A stretch of DNA of 64,000 nt, from positions 3,658,001-3,722,000 of the forward strand of contig NZ_CP161805.1 in the NCBI RefSeq assembly GCF_040801785.1, in the 5' to 3' direction. A program made the translations under genes and the position numbers. The notes under the pieces were generated by a model. That model saw only the letters and a program-made list of their open reading frames with translations. It made no database searches and was not told the origin of the DNA. Below, one piece after another: positions 55,864 through 64,000 of the stretch. Numbering within the stretch: position 1 is the stretch's first letter; each line of letters starts with the position of its first letter. Source of the stretch: Sulfitobacter sp. LCG007. GTDB lineage: Bacteria > Pseudomonadota > Alphaproteobacteria > Rhodobacterales > Rhodobacteraceae.

Positions 55864-56880
55864 TTAGTCGAGTGCCACGACGATTTTGGCTCCCGAGACG
55901 CCGGCCTTTTGCAGATCAAGTGCCTCTTGCAAGGCCTCGAGCCCATGACCGGAGACCTGCGGCGACGGCGCGGGCTTGAAGCGCCCGTTCGCCAGGGCGT
56001 CGGGAAGAAAATCCTGATACATCAACGGGCCCACGGCATCATCCTTCAGGGCGGTGCCGTAAATATGCCCGACGATGACATCGCTACGAAAACCTTCGGA
56101 GGCAGGCAGGGTCGCGGCAATTTTCTTGCTGCCCTCGGCCCCTGCCACAACCTTGGCCGTGATCGCGATATCCCCGGTCGCATGCAGCGTTCCGGCCAGG
56201 GTGCGGCCCTGAAGGGCGTCTCGCAGATCCTGCAAAACCGTGTCACTGTTGTAGTAGAACACGCGGGTAGCCCCCAAATTGCGCAGCATGTCCGCATTGC
56301 GAGCCGAGGCGGTGGCAAAGACCTCATACCCCGAGGCAGCGGCAAGCTGGATCGCATTGCAGCCGACGCTGGATGAACCGCCCCAAACCAGTACCACTCC
56401 ATCCTGCACCCCCTGCCGCGGTGCGGCCAGCGCCAGTTGGGTTTCGCCATAAAGCCCACTTGCTGCAGTCCCAAGCCCAAGTGGCAGAACAGCGGCTTCG
56501 GCAAAGGGCATTGCATCGGGGATCGGCGCGGCCATGTGCTCGTTGACAATCGTGAATTGTTGGAACGCGCCTTCCGCGGCCTTATTGACGGTCGTGCTGA
56601 CCGCTTGGCCTAGAACGCGATCGCCTATGGCAAAGCGCGTCACATCGGGACCGATAGCGGTTACCACCCCGGCAACATCGCTGCCGGTAATCATCGGAAA
56701 ATCCAACCAGGGCAGGCTCGTGCCGCTTTGCAGCAGCCAGTCCAGCGGGTTGATGGCGATTGCCGCATTTCGGATCAGGATTTCATGGCCTTGCGGCGGC
56801 GTAACCGGCGCAGTGCCTATGCTGAGAGGCTCAGAGGGCCCGGACTGCCATGCGGCGACTTGGCTGGTAGGAAGACTCAT
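55864..56880 (-). CDS. Zinc-independent medium-chain alcohol dehydrogenase / quinone oxidoreductase
   Basis: 338 aa from ATG 56880. N-terminal GroES-like fold (EILIRNAAIAINPLDWLLQS, ITGSDVAGVVTAIGPDVTRF) and NADPH-binding VLVWGGSSSVGCNAIQLAAA (residues about 160-180). No structural zinc cluster. Divergent from a LysR gene with a palindromic operator between. Substrate is likely a quinone or enone. Confidence 0.87.
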   Translation of the reverse strand: MSLPTSQVAAWQSGPSEPLSIGTAPVTPPQGHEILIRNAAIAINPLDWLLQSGTSLPWLDFPMITGSDVAGVVTAIGPDVTRFAIGDRVLGQAVSTTVNKAAEGAFQQFTIVNEHMAAPIPDAMPFAEAAVLPLGLGTAASGLYGETQLALAAPRQGVQDGVVLVWGGSSSVGCNAIQLAAASGYEVFATASARNADMLRNLGATRVFYYNSDTVLQDLRDALQGRTLAGTLHATGDIAITAKVVAGAEGSKKIAATLPASEGFRSDVIVGHIYGTALKDDAVGPLMYQDFLPDALANGRFKPAPSPQVSGHGLEALQEALDLQKAGVSGAKIVVALD

Positions 56881-56920
56881 CAAATACTCCGGTTCTTTGA
56901 TGGCCTTCAGATACGCTCTT

Positions 56921-56939
56921 TTATTATGAACTATAATAA
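56921..56939. promoter_or_regulatory. Perfect inverted repeat, probable LysR operator
   Basis: TTATTAT (56921-56927), GAACT spacer, ATAATAA (56933-56939). It lies in the 96-bp gap between the MDR gene and the LysR gene and contains T-N11-A. The most likely regulator binding site in this region. Confidence 0.6.
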
Positions 56940-56976
56940 CCGTAAATGTCATTTGATAATTGATTGCAGGTAAGCA

Positions 56977-57882
56977 ATGATCGGTGGAGCAGAGTTCGCA
57001 AATTTGCGGGCATTCATGGTGGTCGTCGAAACGCGCAGCTTCCGGCAGGCTGCGGCGCAGTTGGGGGTCACGCCTTCTGCGCTCAGTCGGACGATCAAGC
57101 GCCTGGAGGAGCAGATGGGGCTGCGTCTGCTGAACCGCACCACACGCAGCGTCTCGCCAAGCGAGGTGGGGCAGGCACTTTATGCGCGCTTGCTTCCTGT
57201 CGTGGCAGATCTGCAAGACGCGGTCGAGGATACGCTTGCCCGCCGTGGACAAGCGGCGGGCACGCTGCGCATCAATCTGCCACGTCTGGCCGCCGAGATC
57301 CTGGTGATGCCGAGGCTTGGGGATTTTGCGGCGCTTTATCCACGAATCCATCTGGACATGGTGGTGGATGACCGGCTTAGCGATGTTGTGGGCAAAGGGT
57401 TTGATGCAGGGATCCGCATGGGCGAGCTGTTGCATCATGACATGATCGCAACGCGGATCAGTCCGCCATTTTGCAGCGCCATCGTCGGGACGCCGGATTA
57501 CCTTGCAACGCATGGCACACCGCGCTTGCCGCAAGATCTCAAGCATCATCGCTGCATCAACTATCGCTGGGATACAAGCGGTCAGTCCTGGCGTTGGCCA
57601 CTGGAGCAAGCGGGCGAGCAGCTGGAAATTGATGTCGAAGGGCCGCTTTCGGTAAATGACACCGGCCTTTTGCGAGACGCCGCTTTGTCAGGTGTGGGGC
57701 TTGCCTGTATTAACAAATCGCTTGTCGACCAACACTTGGCGCGCGGCGCGCTGGTTGAGGTGCTTGAACCCTGGAGCAAGAGCTACGCGGGATTTTTCCT
57801 TTATCATCCAAGCAAGCGCCAGACGCCCCCGGCTTTGCGGGCGCTGATTTCCTTCCTGATCGAAAAGCGAGAGGGAGCCTGA
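56977..57882 (+). CDS. LysR-family transcriptional regulator
   Basis: 301 aa. Helix-turn-helix SFRQAAAQLGVTPSALSRTI at about residues 20-39; effector domain with LDMVVDDRLSDVVGKGFDAG typical of the subgroup that controls quinone/enone reductases. Divergent from the MDR/ABM operon. Confidence 0.92.
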   Translation: MIGGAEFANLRAFMVVVETRSFRQAAAQLGVTPSALSRTIKRLEEQMGLRLLNRTTRSVSPSEVGQALYARLLPVVADLQDAVEDTLARRGQAAGTLRINLPRLAAEILVMPRLGDFAALYPRIHLDMVVDDRLSDVVGKGFDAGIRMGELLHHDMIATRISPPFCSAIVGTPDYLATHGTPRLPQDLKHHRCINYRWDTSGQSWRWPLEQAGEQLEIDVEGPLSVNDTGLLRDAALSGVGLACINKSLVDQHLARGALVEVLEPWSKSYAGFFLYHPSKRQTPPALRALISFLIEKREGA

Positions 57883-58062
57883 ATTGCCTTGTGCTCGTGA
57901 AGATCTGCCAGGAGGGCTTTTCAATCCGCGCCAGTAGGGCCCGCGACGATAGATTTTCCGCCATCAAGCGCTTGGCCCTGCCGCACAGCGAATATCCGAA
58001 AAAGCCCTTTCACGACCTGTCGCGAAGTGGGGCGCTTGTTCTTGAGAGGATTGTCGGGAAGG

Positions 58063-59019
58063 TCAAAGCCCGCCTCGTAGATCGTCAACCGCTTTCGGAG
58101 AGGCACCGAAGGCGCGACGGAAGGCTTGACTGAAGGCGCTGTGTGACTGGTAGCCGACAGCGCTGGCGATGTCCGCTACCGTCGCGGCGTCCTGCATGAG
58201 GGCCGCCCGCGCCTTGGTCAGACGCCATGTGCGTAGGTAGGACAGGGGCGGTTGGCCGACCCGGCGGGTGAAATGGGCGGAAAAGGCCGCGCGGGACATG
58301 CCGGCGATACCGGCCAGTTCGGCCACGGTCCACGCGTGCGCGATGTCCTCGTGCAGCGCGGCCAAAGCACGACTGAGGCGGGGGTCGAGCAACGCGCCAA
58401 GCCAACCCATATCCCTTGGCCCGACTTGCGCAGCATAGGTCCGGATGGCTTCCACCAGCAAGATATCGGCAAGCCGGGCGCTCACGATCTCGCGTCCCGG
58501 CAAATCTCGCTCGATTTCGTCCGATATGAGCGTGAGCAGCGTCGTGACAGTCCCAGAGGCCGACACGCTTTGCGGGATGGCGATGAAACTCGGCAGCATT
58601 TCGAGGAGAAAGTCGGCGTTGCCGTCGGCAAAGGTCACGGTCCCGCCGATCGCGATCGTGTCGTCCCCGCTGATGCGCGCGACATCCTTCTCTGGCCCGT
58701 CATAAAGGACCCGACCATCCGTCGGCGTCAGCGCCGGGTCGCTGGCGATGGCGTAGTTGGTGGGTCCGATCAGGCAGACGTCCCCTGCCTGTAGCCGCTG
58801 CGCAGGCCGATCCTGAACCAGTATCCACGTCTGCCCCCTCACAAGCGCAACGAACTTGAGGCGATCGACGCTGGGAAACGACAGCGCCCAGTCTCCCGAT
58901 GCTTCGATCCGGGTGCGGCGCGTCACGGCCGCGCCGAGGACATCAAGCACGTCGGAAAGCGGATCCAGCACAGTTATGGACGTTCGCGACAATTTTCTGG
59001 GGTGCGTGGCATCGTGCAT
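58063..59019 (-). CDS. AraC-family regulator with cupin domain
   Basis: 318 aa. N-terminal cupin-like domain (PLSDVLDVLGAAVTRRTRIE, RGQTWILVQDRPAQRLQAGD) and C-terminal AraC double helix-turn-helix (VAELAGIAGMSRAAFSAHFT; VADIASAVGYQSHSAFSQAF). Divergent from the SDR gene (61-bp gap), which it most likely controls. Confidence 0.9.
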   Translation of the reverse strand: MHDATHPRKLSRTSITVLDPLSDVLDVLGAAVTRRTRIEASGDWALSFPSVDRLKFVALVRGQTWILVQDRPAQRLQAGDVCLIGPTNYAIASDPALTPTDGRVLYDGPEKDVARISGDDTIAIGGTVTFADGNADFLLEMLPSFIAIPQSVSASGTVTTLLTLISDEIERDLPGREIVSARLADILLVEAIRTYAAQVGPRDMGWLGALLDPRLSRALAALHEDIAHAWTVAELAGIAGMSRAAFSAHFTRRVGQPPLSYLRTWRLTKARAALMQDAATVADIASAVGYQSHSAFSQAFRRAFGASPKAVDDLRGGL

Positions 59020-59080
59020 CTTTCCGTTCTCTCATATGTCTCCCACGAGAGGAACCAATCAGTTCGAGAAGGAGATCCCC

Positions 59081-59815
59081 ATGACTATCCAAGGCAAGGT
59101 CGTCGCCATCACGGGTGCGAGCAGCGGAATAGGGTATGCCACGGCGAAACTGCTTGCCGAGCGCGGCGCCCGTATGGTTCTGGGTGCCCGCCGGGAAAGC
59201 AAGCTTCAAGCGCTCGAGGAGGAGATCACGTCCGCCGGTGGGATGGCCGCCGTCCGGACCACAGACGTGCGCCGACGCGGCGATCTCGAAGCGCTTGTAT
59301 CGACCGCCCTAGAACGGTTCGAGCGGCTCGACGTCATCGTCAACTGTGCCGGAATTGGCCCGATCTCACGTTTCGATGCCTTGCGGGTGGAGGAATGGGA
59401 CGCGATGATCGACGTGAACCTGCGTGGCACGCTCTATGGCATCGCGGCCGCATTGCCGGTCTTTCAGCGCCAAAGCTCAGGCCACGTGGTCAACGTCATC
59501 TCGACCGCCGGACTCAAGATGACGCCGACAATGGGCGTCTATGCTGCGACGAAAAACGCGGTGCGCACGGCGACCGAGGTGCTGAGGCAGGAAGCAGGGC
59601 CGCACCTGAGGGTGACCGAAGTATCGCCGGGGATGATATCTACCGATTTCATCGAGGGCATCGCCGACGCTCAAACCAAGCAGTTGATTGCGGGACAGGT
59701 GAGTGAGATCGCGATCTCGCCAGAGGCAATCGCGCGGGGGATTCTCTATGCGCTGGAACAGCCCTCTGATGTGGACGTCGGCAGTATCGTGATCCGCCCC
59801 ACCGCTCAGGGGTAA
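59081..59815 (+). CDS. Short-chain dehydrogenase/reductase
   Basis: 244 aa from ATG 59081 (AAGGAG seven bases upstream). NAD(P) motif TGASSGIG (residues 10-17), NCAG (about 88), Ser in VISTAGLKM and YAATK (Tyr/Lys catalytic pair near 153-157). NADP use is suggested by RRES after the second strand. Divergent AraC gene upstream. Substrate unknown. Confidence 0.92.
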   Translation: MTIQGKVVAITGASSGIGYATAKLLAERGARMVLGARRESKLQALEEEITSAGGMAAVRTTDVRRRGDLEALVSTALERFERLDVIVNCAGIGPISRFDALRVEEWDAMIDVNLRGTLYGIAAALPVFQRQSSGHVVNVISTAGLKMTPTMGVYAATKNAVRTATEVLRQEAGPHLRVTEVSPGMISTDFIEGIADAQTKQLIAGQVSEIAISPEAIARGILYALEQPSDVDVGSIVIRPTAQG

Positions 59816-60166
59816 TTACGCCGATCTGCTCGCCACTTGCATACCGCAAGGCTCACCAAACGACCGCTCCGGTCAGCGCTGCTAACACCTTGGCCTGTCA
59901 GGCCATTCGGCACCACGCCATGGATGACCAGTTCGTGGAAGCTGCACTGCAGGGATAACCCATTTGGTGAATGTCCGGAGAGGGCCGGAAGCGCAGAGGC
60001 CGGATTGCCGGGACGGCGAAATGCTGCGCCAGCGCAGCCGGTAGTAAGGGCTCGATGCTGACCTTCGCTGCGGCTTGCCTGAGCTTCGGCACCGCGGGAC
60101 GAAGCTGCCGGTCGTGCAATGTGGACCTTTGAAGAAATAGTGGCAATGCGGGTCAACACACGCGCC
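59816..60166. repeat. Non-coding region with dispersed repeat copy
   Basis: No gene. GACCTTCGCTGCGGCTTGCC-like copy at about 60060-60079, embedded in degenerate GC-rich sequence with frequent short inverted pieces. Confidence 0.5.
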
Positions 60167-60778
60167 TTACCATAATGACTTGAGCGCTGCCGTTGTACCT
60201 TGGGCGTGCAGACGCAGCTGCGCTTCTGACAGCGAACTTTTGATCACCACCATTCGCCAGTATATTGATGACGGCAAAAAATCGAGGGCGATGTCGCGGT
60301 CGATTGCTTCGGGTAATTCTCCACGTGAGATTGCTCGATCAATAACTTTTTTTGCCTCATCACGTCTCGTCTGCGCTACGCGATCACTGATCGCCTTCAT
60401 TTCATCTGAGCGGGCAGCTTCCGCATAGATGTCTGGAAGGATCTTACGCACTAAGGGATGTCTGAACACTATACGCAGGCGACGGTGAAATGTCCTTACG
60501 TCTGCTTCAAGCGAACCTTTGTCATCGAAAGCGACTATCTTGAGCCCCAGAGCATTGACCGCCTCGTCGGCAAACTGCAGCTTCCCGGGCCACCGACGAT
60601 AGATAGCCGCTTTGCCCGCCCCTGCCCGCGCCGCTACCCGCTCAAGGCTGAGCGCTGAAAAACCATGTTCAGCCCACTCGAGGAACAAAGCACGATATAG
60701 CGCCTCTGTCAGTTCGATTTTTTGCACCGCCGCTCCGGATGGCGCTCTTACCTTACGGTCGAAACTCTTGCGTTCCAT
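60167..60778 (-). CDS. TetR-family transcriptional regulator
   Basis: 203 aa. Helix-turn-helix FSALSLERVAARAGAGKAAI then YRRWPGKLQFADEAVNAL, typical TetR. Divergent from the SnoaL-like gene across 56 bp. Its base composition is lower in GC than the 55-59-kb genes. Confidence 0.9.
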   Translation of the reverse strand: MERKSFDRKVRAPSGAAVQKIELTEALYRALFLEWAEHGFSALSLERVAARAGAGKAAIYRRWPGKLQFADEAVNALGLKIVAFDDKGSLEADVRTFHRRLRIVFRHPLVRKILPDIYAEAARSDEMKAISDRVAQTRRDEAKKVIDRAISRGELPEAIDRDIALDFLPSSIYWRMVVIKSSLSEAQLRLHAQGTTAALKSLW

Positions 60779-60834
60779 CGTGATCTACCCTATGTGGTCG
60801 AGACGTTACCGTTCCATCCATATGAGAGTCTGCC

Positions 60835-61266
60835 ATGACTAACAAGTATCCAACACTATTCGAGCTCGCTAATGCAGCCTTAGGAGATAAAGCTGCCGAA
60901 GCTACCAATTTCCTAGACCTCTTTACCGACGACGCTGTTCTGGACTATCCATTTGCGCCTCCAGACACGCCGCAACAGATTGTTGGTAAGGAGAGCATTG
61001 CTGCTCATGCTATCCGTCTCGCCCCCCTGCTCGAATTCGGCGACTTCACATTGGGTAGCGTCTATCAACTAAGTGATGTGGTCATCTTCGAAGCCTCCTG
61101 CCAAGGTCGCGGGACTGAAACAGGTCTTCCATACAATCAGCACTATATTTGCGTACTTCATCTGCGCAGTGGTAAGATTGCACGCTGGCAGGACTACTGG
61201 AACCCTCAGGTGCTGATTGCAGCACTCGGTGGCCAGGCAGAGATGGCCAAAGCCTATTCAAGCTAA
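60835..61266 (+). CDS. SnoaL-like (NTF2-fold) protein
   Basis: 143 aa. NTF2-fold features: NFLDLFTDDAVLDYPFAPPD, GKESIAAHAIRLAPLLEFGD, YNQHYICVLHLRSGKIARWQ then DYWNPQVL. Found in polyketide cyclases, dehydratases and small hydrolases; the reaction is not evident. Likely regulated by the divergent TetR. Relatively AT-rich like the TetR gene, suggesting joint acquisition. Confidence 0.85.
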   Translation: MTNKYPTLFELANAALGDKAAEATNFLDLFTDDAVLDYPFAPPDTPQQIVGKESIAAHAIRLAPLLEFGDFTLGSVYQLSDVVIFEASCQGRGTETGLPYNQHYICVLHLRSGKIARWQDYWNPQVLIAALGGQAEMAKAYSS

Positions 61267-61329
61267 GGCGATTAGCCTACTAGGTGTTTGATCCCACGGT
61301 TTGATGGTGCGATCCTTTCTCGGGAAATG

Positions 61330-61619
61330 TGGCCTGCCCCTATCGGGTGGTCCGGTTTCAATCTTAGTGCATGACGGGTTTCCCTGCCAAGGCGGATGCC
61401 TGCGGCGGGGCTGATCCCCGTCCGCGAGACGGCCAGTGGACAGCCTCCGGCGCTGGCGGTCGGTAGCCCAGCGACGAATGGGGCCTGACAGTGTTGTAGT
61501 GGACCCGCCATGCCTCGATCACGGCGCGAGCCTCCGCCAGCGAGTAGAAGATCTCGCCGTTCAGCAGTTCGTCGCGGAGCTTCGAGTTGAAGCTCTCGCA
61601 GTAGCCGTTCTCCCAGGGA
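61330..61619 (-). mobile_element. 3' fragment of the IS3 element found at 45525-46888
   Basis: Starts with the same terminal TGGCCTGCCCCTATCGGGTG and encodes the C-terminal part of OrfB (GRGSAPPQASALAGKPVMH, IEAWRVHYNTVRPHSS). Homology stops at 61619 within the SPWENGYCESFN region. A few base differences from the first copy show it is not a very recent duplicate. Confidence 0.88.
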
Positions 61620-61959
61620 CCTGGGCCTCACCTGAACCAAGATCGGCGGCACCACGGATTTTCGAAGGGATATGAAGGACTTCGGCCCCTCTTGCTTCCA
61701 CAGTGCTTCCACGGGTGGCGGAAACGCAAACGCCGCCCCGGGGGGGATCTAAGCGTTTGGAAACGCAGAATAATTTGGTTGCGGGAGCTCGAATTAGACA
61801 CTGTTTTATCCCAGCAAATTTCGGCGGGAAGAATTTCAGTCCGCTCTGAGAGGAACCAAGGCTACGTCAAAGGTTCTTCAACCTCACCTGTAATAAGGCC
61901 CATATTCCGGACTGCTGAACGCAAGATGGAAGGAAGCAGACCATCGCCTTTCCGGTTAC
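61620..61959. other. Non-coding stretch between IS remnants
   Basis: No recognised gene; composition is mixed, with an AT-richer centre (61760-61900). Confidence 0.4.
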
Positions 61960-62340
61960 GCCGTTTCTATCGGCGCTTGTCATACTTCACCGGTTTCTTC
62001 CGCTTCTTTCGGCCAGGGATGCAGGCGCGTATCCGCTTATCTTGCAATGCTTCTCGGACCCAATCGGCATCGCACCCGCGATCTCCGAGCAGGCAATCGA
62101 CATTTGGCAGGTTACCCAGCAGCGCCCGCGCGCCGATGTAATCGCTGACCAGTCCGGCCGTGGCAAACAGATCAAGTGGCCGCGCCTGGCTTTCGCAGAT
62201 TGCATGTAGCTTCGTATTTATGCTGCCTTTGGTTCGACCGATCAGGCGTCCAAGCCCCCCTTTTTGACGCCCATACTGGTCGCCGTCCGGTGGGCCTTGA
62301 GATAGGTGGCATCAATCATCGCGGTCTGCCGTACCGATTA
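61960..62340 (-). pseudogene. Degenerate IS5-family (IS427-like) transposase
   Basis: Minus-strand pieces parallel those at 16775-17390: DYIGARALLGNLPNVDCLL-type and RIRACIPGRKKRKKPVKYDK segments in different frames, plus the conserved MGVKKGG region near 62265. Several frameshifts, no start. A second, diverged copy of the same family. Confidence 0.7.
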
Positions 62341-62853
62341 CCGCCATGTGGAGGCGATGGCCGATTGCTGCGTGCCCAACGTGGCCGCCTGAACGCCGCA
62401 TCGGGAGGGCCGCACATGACACCGATGACGGCATGGCGGCTGATCATCCGCGCCGTTGCGCAGCGCCCCGACGCGGAAGGCAACCGACGTGCGCCGCGAA
62501 GATCCTGACCTCACCGTCGCCGGGGATCGCGTCCGGCGACGCGCCTGCCCGTCACAGAAAACGCAGGATACGTGCGTCCTGGGAAACGGGACGTTCGGGC
62601 TTCATCCGCTTTTCGCGACAAAGCCGCCGGATGCATAGGGCAATTTCCCACGCCATGCCGATTTCTCAACTGCGAACAGCAGCCGGCACATGCATACGGA
62701 CCTGGGTCTGGCTTGGTCGAAAAGGTCTGGAAGCGAACCCTTCGCTGCGATTTGCCCGAACCTTTCCCGGGTCGGCGTCGCCGCCAAATCCTGCATCATG
62801 ACCGCTACAATCCTGTCCGAATGCACCCGGCTGATCTGATTGGCACCCGAGCC
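62341..62853. repeat. Non-coding region with dispersed repeat copy
   Basis: No gene supported. CCCTTCGCTGCGATTTGCCC (62738-62757) is the third copy of the motif seen at 55361 and 60060. Confidence 0.45.
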
Positions 62854-63771
62854 TCACGCCTCCGTGTGGCCAGACATATGGTCCGCGATCATGGCGCGCC
62901 GCTCGAGCAGGTAATCCAGCAGGCAACGCACGCGCAGTGAAGGTTCCGCGCCCGGCGGGGTGAGGAAACTGACCGGGACGGACGGCACGGTGTGATCGGG
63001 CAAGATGCGTTCGAGCTTTCCGGCGCGAAGCGCGGGCATCGCGAGCCAGCCGGGAAGGACGGAGACGCCCAGGCCCATGATCGTCATATCCGCCAGGGCC
63101 TCGATATCATCCAACCGCGCTTTCGGCAGGATACGAACGACATGCCGTCCGTCCTCGCCTTCGAACGCCCATTCACTTCGTTCGCCTAAACCGGCGTATG
63201 CCAAGGCCATGTGCTCTGTCAGATCCGAGGGCACACGAGGGTGTGGGCGCATGCGAAGATACTCCGGCGCGGCGACGGCCATTCGTGGGAGCCGGCAAAG
63301 CTGCCGTGCCCGAAGCGTGCTGTCCGACAAGTCTCCCACGCGCACGGCGCATTCCGCGCCCTCATCAAGCAGATGGCCAGGACGGTCCGACAGCTTCATG
63401 TCGAGCTCGAGCTGCGGATAGTCACGCATGAACGATGCGAAGATCGGCAAGAGGACGCCTCGGCCGACGCCAGCGGGCATTGAAATGCTGAGGCGTCCGC
63501 TGGGTAGGCGCGCCTTGTTGTGGGCCTCCGCCCGCGCGTCGTCATAGGTGTCGACCAGGGTGCGTGCTAACTCGTAGAGGCGCTTGCCCTCTTCAGTGGG
63601 GACGAGGGCGCGCGTGGTGCGAAGGAACAGCTGCACCTGAAACTCGTCCTCCAGTGCTGCGATACGTTTGGACACGGTCGGCTGTGAAATGCCGAGCTGC
63701 TTCGCAGCGCTCGAGAATGAGCCGAAATCGTAGACTTGTGTGAAGGCGTGCAGACAGTCGATGCGATCCAT
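62854..63771 (-). CDS. LysR-family transcriptional regulator
   Basis: 305 aa. Helix-turn-helix SFSSAAKQLGISQPTVSKRI at about residues 18-37; effector domain LDMKLSDRPGHLLDEGAECA. Divergent from the flavoprotein monooxygenase gene at 63870 across 98 bp, so probably its regulator. Confidence 0.92.
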   Translation of the reverse strand: MDRIDCLHAFTQVYDFGSFSSAAKQLGISQPTVSKRIAALEDEFQVQLFLRTTRALVPTEEGKRLYELARTLVDTYDDARAEAHNKARLPSGRLSISMPAGVGRGVLLPIFASFMRDYPQLELDMKLSDRPGHLLDEGAECAVRVGDLSDSTLRARQLCRLPRMAVAAPEYLRMRPHPRVPSDLTEHMALAYAGLGERSEWAFEGEDGRHVVRILPKARLDDIEALADMTIMGLGVSVLPGWLAMPALRAGKLERILPDHTVPSVPVSFLTPPGAEPSLRVRCLLDYLLERRAMIADHMSGHTEA

Positions 63772-63869
63772 ATATTCCCATTCGGAATAGATGATATGTC
63801 ATAAATTCTATATCGCGAGCCGCAGGCAGGCAATAGCGTCGCAAGAGAGGAGACATAGGAGGGGAACAC

Positions 63870-64000
63870 ATGCACAACGTCGGCATCGTCGGCGCAGGCA
63901 TTGCTGGCCTGCATCTTGCGCTTTATCTTCAGAAACGCGGGGTCGAGAGCACGATCTACACAGACTGCCGTCCCGATGAGTATCGCGCCGCGCGGCTGCT
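63870..64000 (+). CDS. StyA-like flavoprotein monooxygenase (5' part only)
   Basis: The first 43 codons are present. FAD-binding [20 protein letters not shown] (residues 8-27) followed by [17 protein letters not shown], the arrangement of styrene/indole monooxygenase StyA, in which the usual GxGxxG is followed by YTDR-PDE. AGGAGG lies just upstream of ATG 63870. It would need a flavin reductase (StyB) that lies outside the window, if present. The sequence runs off the end. Confidence 0.75.
   Translation, partial: MHNVGIVGAGIAGLHLALYLQKRGVESTIYTDCRPDEYRAARL

Noticed and set aside
1-64000. CRISPR arrays, tRNA and rRNA genes
   Set aside because: No regularly spaced repeats and no RNA gene signatures were seen on reading both strands.

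Overview
The window is GC-rich, has alphaproteobacterial gene content and carries IS66, IS21, IS3 and IS5-type insertion sequences. It fits an accessory region (plasmid or genomic island) of a marine-type Rhodobacteraceae bacterium. This is inferred from gene families and base composition; no rRNA, tRNA, replication gene or CRISPR array was seen.

Layout. (1) 1-9847: the 5' part of a chemoreceptor with a duplicated sensor domain, then a nucleobase-type module. The minus strand carries a LysR regulator, a binding protein, two permeases and an ATPase of a PotABCD-like ABC transporter, and a cytosine deaminase. Divergent from these are a TIM-barrel (BtpA-like) gene and a phosphoribosyltransferase. 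(2) 10036-17512: a winged-helix/hydrolase fusion, then an IS-rich stretch. It holds an IS66 element with perfect 8-bp target duplications, an IS5/IS1182-type element inside an RTX-repeat gene, and remnants of IS5 and IS3 elements. (3) 17776-21940: small secondary-metabolism genes, a LysR regulator, and a frameshifted NmrA-like gene divergent from an internally deleted LysR gene. (4) 22403-26218: a decaying tctCBA/sulfatase/LysR locus. (5) 26424-37211: an apparently intact minus-strand operon (serine hydrolase, TpsB-type outer-membrane transporter, large six-heme cytochrome c, second serine hydrolase), divergent from a 910-aa winged-helix/AAA/TPR regulator. (6) 37342-45477: an oxidoreductase, an IS21 copy with both genes frameshifted that abuts a headless Crp/Fnr gene, and a stress cluster (DUF3775, DUF2267, bactofilin-like membrane protein, Hsp20, universal stress protein). 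(7) 45525-50110: an IS3 element carrying two palindromic inserts, a beheaded AraC gene, epoxide hydrolase, NmrA-like reductase and TetR. (8) 50414-55185: recombinase debris and an AT-rich two-gene cassette that looks like a PARIS (AriA-AriB) anti-phage system. (9) 55539-64000: small redox operons, each next to its own regulator (LysR/MDR, AraC/SDR, TetR/SnoaL-like, LysR/StyA-like flavoprotein), separated by IS debris and a short dispersed repeat.

Two systems stand out. The first is the PARIS-like cassette at 52862-55185, whose composition is foreign to its surroundings. The second is the regulator/hydrolase/TpsB/multiheme-cytochrome operon at 26424-37211, a combination I do not recognise as described. 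A further theme is gene decay: at least a dozen genes carry one discrete lesion (in-frame stop, one-base indel, short tandem duplication or internal deletion), and recurring mobile elements are the likely agents for some of them. Sequencing error must be excluded for the one-base events.
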